In this document: one piece after another, positions 1 through 5,274 of the stretch
Layout: every line of letters begins with the position of its first letter
How positions within the stretch are numbered: the first letter of the stretch is position 1
Source of the DNA: an uncultured Oscillospiraceae bacterium
Lineage (GTDB): Bacteria; Bacillota; Clostridia; Oscillospirales; Oscillospiraceae
Direction of reading: 5' to 3'
Assembly: GCA_900762005.1 (NCBI GenBank)
Contig: CAAFEV010000303.1
Span: 1-7,206, forward strand
Length of the DNA: 7,206 nucleotides
Program-made: the position numbers and the translations under genes
Notes under the pieces: model-generated
Databases searched by the model: none
The model's input: only the letters and a program-made list of their open reading frames with translations
Told to the model about the DNA's origin: nothing

Positions 1-455
1 ACCTTCATATCGGTCTTTCCTGCCAGTTTACCAAGCAGGAAAATGAAAAGAAACGCGATAATCACTGCTGCACAGCAGAGTAAAACTCCCTTGCAGGCAT
101 CCTTTTTCCGCTGCACCAGCACATCGCGGTCTGTTACACCGTCAAACCGGAATAAATTACCCGCAACGGGATTGAGCGTGTTCTTTCCGCTGACAAGTAC
201 ATCCGCGTCTCCGTCCGGAAGCGCATATTCATCAACGCCGCTGCGCCTTTTCGGCACCCCGGGAATCGCAAAAATCCTCGTTGCCGCAGTGGGAATCGTA
301 AATGTCTTTTCCTCCCCGTTCTTCAGCTCGCCGAGCTTTCGGCAGTAGCAGTGATTGATTCTCGCATCCCTTGCGTTATCATCCTCAATATAAATCACCA
401 TTGTAACAAAGCCCGCTGCAAGGGCTTTTTTACGCCGGATTGTCAGATTCCTCAT
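1..455 (-). CDS. Hypothetical single-pass membrane protein, 3' end beyond the window
   Basis: An open frame runs from an ATG at 455 leftwards past base 1; 151 codons are visible without a stop. I do not recognise the family. Residues 1-11 are basic (MRNLTIRRKK). Residues about 16-105 look like a compact beta-rich soluble domain (VTMVIYIEDD, CRKLGELKNGEEKTFTIP, then GKNTLNPVAGNLFRFDG). A hydrophobic helix follows at about 123-143 (GVLLCCAAVIIAFLFIFLLG), and the protein continues past it. There is no signal peptide, so the N-terminal domain is probably cytoplasmic or the helix acts as an internal anchor; topology is inference. A weak AAGGG lies about 8 nt before the ATG, and a good promoter sits 32 bp upstream of the start. 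I recall similar uncharacterised proteins with the GxLKNGEEKTF pattern in Clostridia, but cannot name a domain. That it is coding is well supported by the promoter, the open frame and the clean helix; the function is unknown. Confidence 0.75.
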   Translation of the reverse strand, partial: MRNLTIRRKKALAAGFVTMVIYIEDDNARDARINHCYCRKLGELKNGEEKTFTIPTAATRIFAIPGVPKRRSGVDEYALPDGDADVLVSGKNTLNPVAGNLFRFDGVTDRDVLVQRKKDACKGVLLCCAAVIIAFLFIFLLGKLAGKTDMK

Positions 456-486
456 CTCGTATTCCCTTTCTTTCGGTACTACAATC

Positions 487-515
487 AGCATAGCATATTT
501 GTCCCGTAATTACAA
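487..515 (-). promoter_or_regulatory. SigA-type promoter for the leftmost gene
   Basis: On the minus strand there is a -35 TTGTAA (510-515), a 17-bp spacer and a -10 TATGCT (487-492). Transcription would start near 480, giving a leader of about 25 nt before the ATG at 455. This is a prediction from the hexamers and the spacing only. Confidence 0.6.
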
Positions 516-687
516 ACATTTTCGGCTTTTCCGGGAGATTTCTTTTTAAATTCAAAGGGTTTTTCGGCAGGACGGGGACGGAACTTCTCTCCCTCAGTCT
601 CGGCTGCGGCGGGCAGCGGGCACCAAGGGCGCGGCGAAACGGAGAACCGGAAGCCTGCGGCGGCGAGCTGCAGTTGTAGGCCAACAC
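516..687. other. GC-rich intergenic block without an identified function
   Basis: The gap between the leftmost gene (start 455) and the lipoprotein gene (stop 801) is 345 bp. Outside the promoter (487-515) and the terminator (688-728) it holds this GC-rich stretch. Two overlapping minus-strand frames of 74 and 85 codons are open here. They lack a convincing ribosome binding site, are very rich in Pro, Arg and Ala, and look like GC-driven noise. The 9-mer CTGCGGCGG occurs at 604-612 and again at 655-663. I see no tRNA, no known riboswitch core and no plus-strand promoter. From 729 to 800 I see only AT-rich, then mixed, sequence. Confidence 0.4.
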
Positions 688-728
688 AAAAGGGGCTGCG
701 GCAAAACACTCTGCCGCACCCCCCTTTT
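688..728. terminator. Hairpin terminator, probably for the lipoprotein operon
   Basis: The arms at 692-703 and 712-723 pair as TGCGGCA/TGCCGCA plus GGGG/CCCC, with one C/C mismatch and an 8-nt loop (704-711). They are flanked by AAAA (688-691) and TTTT (725-728), so the structure has a U-tract in both directions. On the minus strand it lies about 73 bp after the lipoprotein stop codon and ends in TTTTGTG, which makes it the natural end of that operon. Confidence 0.75.
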
Positions 729-800
729 ATTGGGTTTTATCATAAATTATCGTCGTTTTAGATACGGGTTTTCGCGGTGCGGTTAGGGCCGATTTTTTCT

Positions 801-1634
801 TTACGGCGTGAGCGTCAGGGAATCCGACCAGAGCACCGCGTCGGTTGCTGCGTCGCATACCGCAAGTTGCATCGTCACGCCGGAAATTGTGTCAATCTCC
901 AACGCGGTTAACTGCTCCGCTGTCCAAGCAGCCTTCATAAAGCCCTGTTTTTCGCTGTCGAGACGCAGGCGCAGCCCGCTGTCAACCGCCTGCCCGTTCA
1001 CCTTAAGCTCCGTCACGGCAAGATAGCAGACCATCTTGGAATTGTTCCGGAAATAGAAGCGCAGAAGCAGCTCATCTTGCAGCCCGGATAAAAGATAGAC
1101 CCGCGCCGTTTCGTTTTCGACAACCTTCTGCTCGTTCTCGGCAGGGATGTACTGTTCATTCCGATATGCCGCCTTACCCTGCGGGTAAGCGGTAATGCGC
1201 TCATCTAGCTTTACATCGCCGCTGTCTGTCGGCGTTGCCGCCGTCAGACGGAAGTCCACGCGGCTCACTGCCGCAATACCGTTGCGCGAAAGCTCTTCCG
1301 CAGACCAGACAATTTCCTGCTCCGCGCTCGCGCCCGCCGCCACCACACTCGCCCAATAAGGGTCTGCGCGATAGTCGTTGAGATAGACCTCGTCCATGCC
1401 GAAGGTCAGCGGCTGTTCACTCCTGTTCGTCAGCTCGACACGCCAGATATAGTTACCGCTCTCGTCAAGCTCGAAGGAAAGCAGCTCATAACTGCACACA
1501 TCTTTGTCCACAAGATACGGTGATACGGTCGGCTCGGGCGTTTTGTCTTCAACCGGGGCATCCTCCGTCGCGCCGCAGCCGCAGAGCAAGCACAGTGCAA
1601 GCAGCAGACAGGAAAGTGCTGTTTTAAATTTCAT
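801..1634 (-). CDS. Lipoprotein with two related beta-sandwich-like repeats
   Basis: 277 aa. The N-terminus is a lipoprotein signal: two lysines, a hydrophobic core (residues 6-17) and LCGC ending in Cys20, the expected lipidation site. A short acidic, Pro/Thr-rich linker (21-40) follows. The mature part appears to hold two divergent copies of one domain, about 46-133 and 171-262. Each contains strands ending in N-x-S (70-72; 197-199), a YLND/KVNG turn (84-87; 211-214), a W-S/T-A-E-E/Q-L helix (110-115; 237-242) and a closing beta strand. This suggests an extracytoplasmic, membrane-anchored binding or scaffold protein; I cannot name a family or a ligand. AAGGAG lies 7 nt before the ATG. The start overlaps the end of the upstream membrane-protein gene by 11 bp, which points to translational coupling and a joint role at the membrane. 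A terminator follows at 688-728. Confidence 0.85.
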   Translation of the reverse strand: MKFKTALSCLLLALCLLCGCGATEDAPVEDKTPEPTVSPYLVDKDVCSYELLSFELDESGNYIWRVELTNRSEQPLTFGMDEVYLNDYRADPYWASVVAAGASAEQEIVWSAEELSRNGIAAVSRVDFRLTAATPTDSGDVKLDERITAYPQGKAAYRNEQYIPAENEQKVVENETARVYLLSGLQDELLLRFYFRNNSKMVCYLAVTELKVNGQAVDSGLRLRLDSEKQGFMKAAWTAEQLTALEIDTISGVTMQLAVCDAATDAVLWSDSLTLTP

Positions 1635-2127
1635 GATCGTTCTCCTTTCGTGTTGTCGCGGGTTCTTCCGAAGATGCTCGCTCCGGTGCGCTCAGCACGG
1701 CAGCCTGCCAGCCTCTGTGCAGACACAAGAGCATACCGAGCCATCCAAGCGGCAGGCAGCACACGCCAATCAGACAAAGGTATCTGACCCATGCGTTGGT
1801 CAGGCTCATTCCGAGCAGAAGCAGCAGCAGCGATGACAGCAGCAATGCCGTTGCCAGATGCCACAAAAGCGCAAACAACAGTCTGACGCGGAACATCTTT
1901 CCGGATGCCTTTCGCCGTTTTTTTCGGACGCTGCGTTCCCGCAGGGTTAGGGTAAGCAGGCTCGCTGCCATCAGCAGCCAGCACAGATAGATTGCCTCCT
2001 TGCCGACCACGGAGTAGATGCCAAAGCCAATCAAAAAACAGAGGACGATGACCATTCCGACACCGCCGAACGCCAGGCAGACCATTGGCTTCGCCGCAGC
2101 CTCAAACAGGTTTCTATTCTTTTGCAC
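1624..2127 (-). CDS. Unknown four-helix membrane protein
   Basis: 167 aa, starting with GTG at 2127. The GTG is chosen because AAGGGGG lies 7 nt upstream, and the nearest upstream ATG on this strand is out of frame. Four hydrophobic segments are visible at about 17-40, 45-62, 83-106 and 114-136. A strongly basic loop lies between the second and third (RERSVRKKRRK, 63-73), which places that loop in the cytoplasm by the positive-inside rule, so both termini are probably cytoplasmic too. The tail (about 145-167) is polar. There is no recognisable catalytic motif and I do not recognise the family. It is the first gene of a two-gene operon with its own promoter (2161-2189), and its last 11 bp overlap the lipoprotein gene. 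A membrane partner for that lipoprotein is a reasonable inference, not shown by the sequence. Confidence 0.8.
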   Translation of the reverse strand: MQKNRNLFEAAAKPMVCLAFGGVGMVIVLCFLIGFGIYSVVGKEAIYLCWLLMAASLLTLTLRERSVRKKRRKASGKMFRVRLLFALLWHLATALLLSSLLLLLLGMSLTNAWVRYLCLIGVCCLPLGWLGMLLCLHRGWQAAVLSAPERASSEEPATTRKENDHEI

Positions 2128-2160
2128 TGCTTTGCCCCCTTTGACGGCTCATCTATGCGT

Positions 2161-2189
2161 ATTATATCGCATTTCTGCGGAAAATGCAA
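2161..2189 (-). promoter_or_regulatory. Strong SigA-type promoter for the membrane protein/lipoprotein operon
   Basis: On the minus strand there is a -35 TTGCAT (2184-2189), a 17-bp spacer and a consensus -10 TATAAT (2161-2166). Transcription would start near 2154, about 27 nt before the GTG start at 2127. It makes the operon independent of the TPP-controlled thiT transcript upstream. Confidence 0.75.
2169..2187. repeat. Inverted repeat inside the operon promoter, possible operator
   Basis: The 6-bp arms GCATTT (2169-2174) and AAATGC (2182-2187) are separated by 7 bp. The repeat covers part of the -35 box and most of the spacer, where a repressor dimer could bind. Six-bp arms can arise by chance, so this is only a candidate. 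Confidence 0.25.
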
Positions 2190-2196
2190 GTATTCG

Positions 2197-2211
2197 CAGC
2201 GGTTTCCGCTG
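2197..2211. terminator. Small hairpin after thiT, weak terminator candidate
   Basis: A perfect CAGCGG/CCGCTG stem with a 3-nt loop begins 10 bp after the thiT stop codon. There is no U-tract after it on the minus strand (CGAATACTTGC follows), so intrinsic termination would be poor. It could be an RNA 3'-end stabiliser or nothing. Confidence 0.25.
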
Positions 2212-2220
2212 ATTGCACGA

Positions 2221-2775
2221 CTAATTTATGTCCTCGCCGCGCAGGTACCTTCCGATGGGCTTCCACATGATGCCGCCCACCGCAAGGCACAGCAGCATAC
2301 ACAGGAAAATATAAAAGCCGTTGTACAGCGCGGAATAAATCCAAGGCGAGGTCATTGTCATATTGAAAAACCGATCCGGCATATACTCCGCCCAGACCGT
2401 CGCGCCGACAACATAGGCAACAAGAAAGCGCGCAGTTGCACCGACAAGAGCTCCCCAGAAAAAGCCGTACCGACGACCGCGGAACAAGCCGGCAACACCC
2501 AGCGCGGTATAGGCAAGCAGATAATCGCCAATCATGGACTGCCACGTCATACTGAAGCCGCCGTCAAAGAAGAATTGCAGGAGTGAGAGCGCGAACGCCG
2601 CCAAAATACCCCGCAAAAAGCCCCAGCGGGCACAATAGAAGAAAATGGGAAGCATGATAAAAGTAATTGATCCGCCGGCAGGCAGGGAATAGAATTTCAG
2701 ATACCCTAAAATCTGCGCAAGCGCGACCATAATCGCACCCTCGCACAGAGCGCGAACCTCTTTGTGTTTCAACAT
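2221..2775 (-). CDS. thiT: ThiT, thiamine-binding S-component of an ECF transporter
   Basis: 184 aa, integral membrane protein with about six hydrophobic segments. It captures thiamine and works with the shared ECF module (two ATPases and the T protein), which is not in this window. Family signatures are visible: LPAGGSITFIMLPI (31-44), the DYLLAY...LGVAGLF stretch (84-98) and the binding-loop region R116-F-L...W128-A-E-Y131...Y147-S-A-L-Y151-N152. The Trp, Tyr and Asn positions expected to line the thiamine pocket are kept. The His I would expect after R-F-L (RFLCH in relatives as I recall them) is Ala120 here. The ATG at 2775 is chosen because GGAGG stands 8 nt before it and the length fits the family. 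A longer in-frame start at 2853 would place codons inside the riboswitch and the terminator. A TPP riboswitch controls it, which independently supports the assignment. Confidence 0.93.
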   Translation of the reverse strand: MLKHKEVRALCEGAIMVALAQILGYLKFYSLPAGGSITFIMLPIFFYCARWGFLRGILAAFALSLLQFFFDGGFSMTWQSMIGDYLLAYTALGVAGLFRGRRYGFFWGALVGATARFLVAYVVGATVWAEYMPDRFFNMTMTSPWIYSALYNGFYIFLCMLLCLAVGGIMWKPIGRYLRGEDIN

Positions 2776-2783
2776 CGATTTGA

Positions 2784-2788
2784 CCTCC
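2784..2788 (-). promoter_or_regulatory. Ribosome binding site that fixes the thiT start
   Basis: GGAGG with an 8-nt gap to the ATG at 2775. It lies just downstream of the attenuator U-tract, so it is present only in read-through transcripts. Confidence 0.85.
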
Positions 2789-2790
2789 GA

Positions 2791-2835
2791 ATAAAATAAT
2801 CCGCCATGCAGACCGTTCCCGGAAAGCATGACGGA
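2791..2835 (-). terminator. Riboswitch-linked transcription attenuator ahead of thiT
   Basis: On the minus strand, arm UCCGUCAUGC (2826-2835) pairs with GCAUGGCGGA (2800-2809), 10 bp including one G-U. An inner CCG-GGAA-CGG mini-hairpin sits in the loop. The stem is followed by TTATTTTATT. It lies between the TPP aptamer and the thiT ribosome binding site, the classic place for an expression platform that stops transcription when TPP is bound. The antiterminator is not certain; the ACGG of the aptamer's distal stem could pair with CCGU of the terminator arm. Confidence 0.8.
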
Positions 2836-2852
2836 CGTTTCATCCTCATTCA

Positions 2853-2946
2853 TTCTTTCCCTACGACGGTATGAGCCGTGTCAGGTTCGCGGGTCAGGGC
2901 GTCTGTTCGCCCAATCTCAGCCGGAAGCATCCGACCCCCCGAAGAA
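2853..2946 (-). promoter_or_regulatory. TPP riboswitch (THI element)
   Basis: The minus strand carries the conserved TPP aptamer landmarks in the right order: GGCUGAGA (pyrimidine-sensing loop), a GGGCG/CGCCC side stem, a GACCC strand pairing with GGGUC near the 5' end, GAACCUGA, an ACGG...CCGU stem with CAUA in its loop, and CGUAGGGAA (pyrophosphate side). The short outer stem can form from UUCUU (2942-2946) and AAGAA (2853-2857). It binds thiamine pyrophosphate and lowers expression of the downstream thiT through the attenuator at 2791-2835. The ends are approximate by a few bases. Confidence 0.96.
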
Positions 2947-2968
2947 GGTTACATATGCGGTTAAAAAC

Positions 2969-2997
2969 AGTATAGCGCACAAGAAAGTATTTGTCAA
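2969..2997 (-). promoter_or_regulatory. Strong SigA-type promoter of the TPP riboswitch-thiT transcript
   Basis: On the minus strand there is a perfect -35 TTGACA (2992-2997), a 17-bp spacer and a -10 TATACT (2969-2974). Transcription would start near 2962, just ahead of the aptamer. Its -35 overlaps that of the opposite-facing exonuclease promoter. Confidence 0.85.
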
Positions 2998-3019
2998 GCG
3001 GAGAAATCTGTGATAAAAT
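2991..3019 (+). promoter_or_regulatory. SigA-type promoter of the exonuclease gene, overlapping the thiT promoter
   Basis: On the plus strand there is a -35 TTGTCA (2991-2996), a 17-bp spacer and a -10 TAAAAT (3014-3019), giving a leader of about 18 nt before the ATG at 3044. Five of the six -35 bases are shared with the -35 of the divergent thiT promoter. Confidence 0.7.
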
Positions 3020-3043
3020 AGGGGTAAAGACAGGAGGCGGTAA

Positions 3044-3742
3044 ATGATGTCGGAAATTACCGGGTTACAGCCGTTTTGCGATTCGCTGCTGGTTTTTGAT
3101 ACGGAAACCAGCGGACTGCGTGCCGGTTCGGATGAAATTATTGAGTTCTCTGCCGTAAAGCTCGGCTGGAAGGACGGCAAGCTGCGCACCGTTTGCGAGG
3201 TGGATGAGTTTATCCGCACCAGTGATGACCGCGCCCTTCCGCTGAAAATCGTCGAGCTGACCGGAATTACCGACGAGCTACTGCGCAAAGAGGGCATCGG
3301 AAAAGCGGAGCTTTCCGCCTTGCTTGCACGGCTGCTGACGCCGCGCACGATGCTCGTCGCGTATAACGCGCAGTTTGATTTGCTGTTTCTGTATTACTTC
3401 CTGATAAAACACGGTGATGCCAAGCTGCTGCAAAATCTGCCGAAGCTCGATTTGCTTACGGTTTACCGCGACCGCTACGCCTTTCCGCACAAGCTCTGCA
3501 ACGCCATTACGGAATACGGCTTGCAGGACCGCGTGAAAAATTCGCACCGCGCCATTGACGATGTGCGCGCTACCGTGGAGGTAATGCGCGCCATGGACGC
3601 GGAGCGCGACGATTTCGCGCAGTACATCAATGTATTCGGCTATTCTCGGCGATACGGCATTTCCGGCCCGCGTATCCGCTCGGTGCGCTATGTTCCGCAG
3701 GGCTTTGAGCCGGACAAGCCGATTCTTGTTCCGAATGGATAA
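3044..3742 (+). CDS. DnaQ-like DEDDh 3'-5' exonuclease
   Basis: 232 aa, soluble. It belongs to the RNase T/DnaQ exonuclease superfamily, which removes nucleotides from 3' ends of DNA or RNA using two metal ions. The catalytic set is complete: Exo I DTETSGL with Asp19 and Glu21, Exo II NAQFDLLFL with Asp112, and Exo III HRAIDD with His168 and Asp173, the H-x4-D spacing of the DEDDh subgroup. The exonuclease domain covers about 15-182; the last 50 residues form a short extension I do not recognise. It is a stand-alone protein, not fused to a polymerase or helicase, so it may be a separate epsilon-like proofreading subunit or a general repair/RNA-trimming enzyme; the sequence does not decide. 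AGGAGG lies 6 nt before the first of two adjacent ATG codons, which favours the first. The gene is monocistronic, with its own promoter and a terminator at 3747-3780. Confidence 0.92.
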   Translation: MMSEITGLQPFCDSLLVFDTETSGLRAGSDEIIEFSAVKLGWKDGKLRTVCEVDEFIRTSDDRALPLKIVELTGITDELLRKEGIGKAELSALLARLLTPRTMLVAYNAQFDLLFLYYFLIKHGDAKLLQNLPKLDLLTVYRDRYAFPHKLCNAITEYGLQDRVKNSHRAIDDVRATVEVMRAMDAERDDFAQYINVFGYSRRYGISGPRIRSVRYVPQGFEPDKPILVPNG

Positions 3743-3746
3743 ACAG

Positions 3747-3780
3747 GTGCCGCCTCCCGTCGGAAGGCGGCACTCTTTTT
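3747..3780. terminator. Terminator of the exonuclease gene, shared with convergent glnA
   Basis: A perfect 9-bp stem GTGCCGCCT/AGGCGGCAC (3747-3755 with 3765-3773) with a 9-nt loop is followed by TCTTTTT on the plus strand, beginning 4 bp after the stop codon. The convergent glnA stop codon overlaps the end of the U-tract. On the minus strand the tail is only CTGTTTATC, so termination of glnA would be weaker. Confidence 0.88.
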
Positions 3781-5209
3781 ATAAGTCGTAGTAGAGGGCA
3801 AATTCCGCCGGATGCGGCAGGCGGGAGACCTTTTCCGCCTCCTTGCGGTGTTTTTCAAGCATCAGCTCTATCAGCCGCTGCGGGAATACGCCGCCCTTGG
3901 TCAGATAGTCATGGTCGGCTTCGAGGGCATTGAGTGCCTCGTCGAGCGTTTTGGGCAGTCCGCCGAGCTTTGCCTTTTCCTCTGCCGGAAGATCGAAAAG
4001 GTTGCAGTCATAGGGACCCCAGCCCTTGGCGTGCGGATCGATTTTCTTCTCGACACCGTCTAAGCCGGCCATTAGGATGGCGGCATAGGCATAATAGGGG
4101 TTGCAGGTGGCATCGGGATTGCGAAGCTCAAAGCGTTTGTTCTTCGGTGCCTTGGCATAGGCGGGGATACGGATTACCGCACTGCGGTTTGCCATGGCAT
4201 AAGCGATTGTCACAGGTGCCTCAAAGCCCGGAATCAGCCGCTTGTAGGAGTTTGTGGAGGGGTTCGTAATGGCACACAGAGAGGCTGCATGGGTCAGCAG
4301 TCCGCCGATAAAGTGCATTGCGGTTTCACTGAGCTGGGCATAGCCGCTTTCCTCGTAAAACACCGGCTTGCCGTCCTTGAACAGCTGCATATGGACGTGC
4401 ATTCCGCTACCCGCCTCACCCGCAACGGGCTTTGGCATGAAGGTGGCGGTTTTGCCCTCCTGCGCGGCGGCGTTCTTAATTACATATTTCGCAACCATGG
4501 TGCCGTCCGCCAAGGCGGTCATCTCGCCCAGCTCCACCTCGACCTCCATCTGTCCGCAGCCGCCGACCTCGTGGTGGTGGTACTTGACCTTGACGCCCCA
4601 GTCCTCCATGAGCAGGGTCATCTTGCTGCGCAGGTCATTGTTGATGTCCATCGGCAGGCAGGTATGGTAGCCCGCATGATGCTGCAAAAGGTAGCCGTTG
4701 TTGTTGTCCGCCGCGCCGCTGTTCCACTCCGCCTGCTCCGCGTCGATGCTGTAGCCGGAGTTATCGGGTCGGTTTTCAAAATGAACACCGTCAAAGATAT
4801 AAAATTCGTATTCTGGTCCGACAATCATTGTGTCGGCAACGCCGGATTGTTTCAGATACTCTGTTGCGCGCTTGGCAACATTGCGCGGATACTGGTCAAA
4901 CGGTCGGTTCACCGGACGGTCAATCACCATCACGTCGCCAATCATGGACAGCGTGGGAACGCTTGCAAAATTATCAACCACGGCAGAATCCAAATCCGGC
5001 ACGAATACCATGTCGCTGCTTTCCACGGGAGCGTAACCGTAGTTCGAGCCGTCAAAGCCGATGCCGTAGGTCATGGTGTCCTCGTTTAACCGTTCCACGG
5101 GAATACTCAGGTGACGCCACCTGCCATCAATGTCGGTCATCTTGAAATCAATAATGCGAATCTGCTTTTCTGCGCAGAGGGCTTGGATCTCCTTCAGCGT
5201 TTTTGCCAT
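3779..5209 (-). CDS. glnA: Glutamine synthetase type I
   Basis: 476 aa, cytoplasmic, normally a dodecamer; it makes glutamine from glutamate, ammonia and ATP. The beta-grasp domain lies at about 15-105 with DGS at 53-55, the catalytic domain after it. Metal and substrate residues are in place: Glu133 and Glu135 (GPEYEF), Glu214 (HHHEV), Glu222, His271 (GSGMHVHM), Arg324 (NSYKRL), Glu330, Arg342 and Arg347 (NRSAVIRIP), Glu361. Residues about 141-183, with EWNSG and NNGYLLQHHAGYH, match the insert that marks subclass I-beta, and the C-terminal GGVF...PHPAEF..YY is I-beta-like too. The adenylylation Tyr of NLYDLPPE is Phe405 here (codon 3995-3997), so regulation by adenylylation is not expected. 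The start at 5209 is chosen because AAGGAAG lies 7 nt upstream and the family begins here; the frame stays open to 5491 but crosses the promoter. An ATG at 5227 is a less likely alternative. Confidence 0.97.
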   Translation of the reverse strand: MAKTLKEIQALCAEKQIRIIDFKMTDIDGRWRHLSIPVERLNEDTMTYGIGFDGSNYGYAPVESSDMVFVPDLDSAVVDNFASVPTLSMIGDVMVIDRPVNRPFDQYPRNVAKRATEYLKQSGVADTMIVGPEYEFYIFDGVHFENRPDNSGYSIDAEQAEWNSGAADNNNGYLLQHHAGYHTCLPMDINNDLRSKMTLLMEDWGVKVKYHHHEVGGCGQMEVEVELGEMTALADGTMVAKYVIKNAAAQEGKTATFMPKPVAGEAGSGMHVHMQLFKDGKPVFYEESGYAQLSETAMHFIGGLLTHAASLCAITNPSTNSYKRLIPGFEAPVTIAYAMANRSAVIRIPAYAKAPKNKRFELRNPDATCNPYYAYAAILMAGLDGVEKKIDPHAKGWGPYDCNLFDLPAEEKAKLGGLPKTLDEALNALEADHDYLTKGGVFPQRLIELMLEKHRKEAEKVSRLPHPAEFALYYDL

Positions 5210-5216
5210 GGTTTCG

Positions 5217-5223
5217 CTTCCTT
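5217..5223 (-). promoter_or_regulatory. Ribosome binding site that fixes the glnA start
   Basis: AAGGAAG with a 7-nt gap to the ATG at 5209. It lies between the two possible ATG codons (5227 and 5209), so it favours the inner one. Confidence 0.75.
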
Positions 5224-5245
5224 CCATTATTTCGAGTATATCAAT

Positions 5246-5274
5246 ATAATATGCCAACTTTCGGCTTCTGTCAA
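5246..5274 (-). promoter_or_regulatory. SigA-type promoter of glnA
   Basis: On the minus strand there is a perfect -35 TTGACA (5269-5274), a 17-bp spacer and a -10 TATTAT (5246-5251). Transcription would start near 5239, some 30 nt before the glnA ATG. It rules out translation from the far upstream part of the same open frame. Confidence 0.8.

Noticed and set aside
43..348. 101-codon plus-strand open frame at the left edge
   Set aside because: Ser/Thr/Pro-rich and antisense to the better supported membrane protein gene, with no ribosome binding site.
409..431. Terminator-like hairpin on the plus strand (AAGCCC/GGGCTT then a T-run)
   Set aside because: It lies within the first codons of the leftmost minus-strand gene, where the T-run is simply Lys codons of the N-terminus, and there is no plus-strand gene upstream of it.
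430..709. Two overlapping minus-strand open frames (85 and 74 codons) in the gap after the lipoprotein gene
   Set aside because: Pro/Arg/Ala-rich translation, no ribosome binding site, partial overlap with the promoter and start of the leftmost gene, and absence of a recognisable domain; a GC-rich artefact is more likely.
2776..2853. 26-codon N-terminal extension of ThiT starting at 2853
   Set aside because: It begins inside the last bases of the TPP aptamer, crosses the attenuator hairpin, and has no family counterpart; GGAGG before the ATG at 2775 gives the better start.
2917..3348. 143-codon minus-strand open frame across the thiT promoter and the exonuclease start
   Set aside because: Ser-rich shadow of the exonuclease gene; it overlaps the promoters and the riboswitch 5' end.
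4289..5089. 266-codon open frame on the plus strand opposite glnA
   Set aside because: It is fully antisense to a strongly conserved gene, has low-complexity Val/His/Ala-rich composition and no ribosome binding site or promoter; it is a codon-bias shadow.
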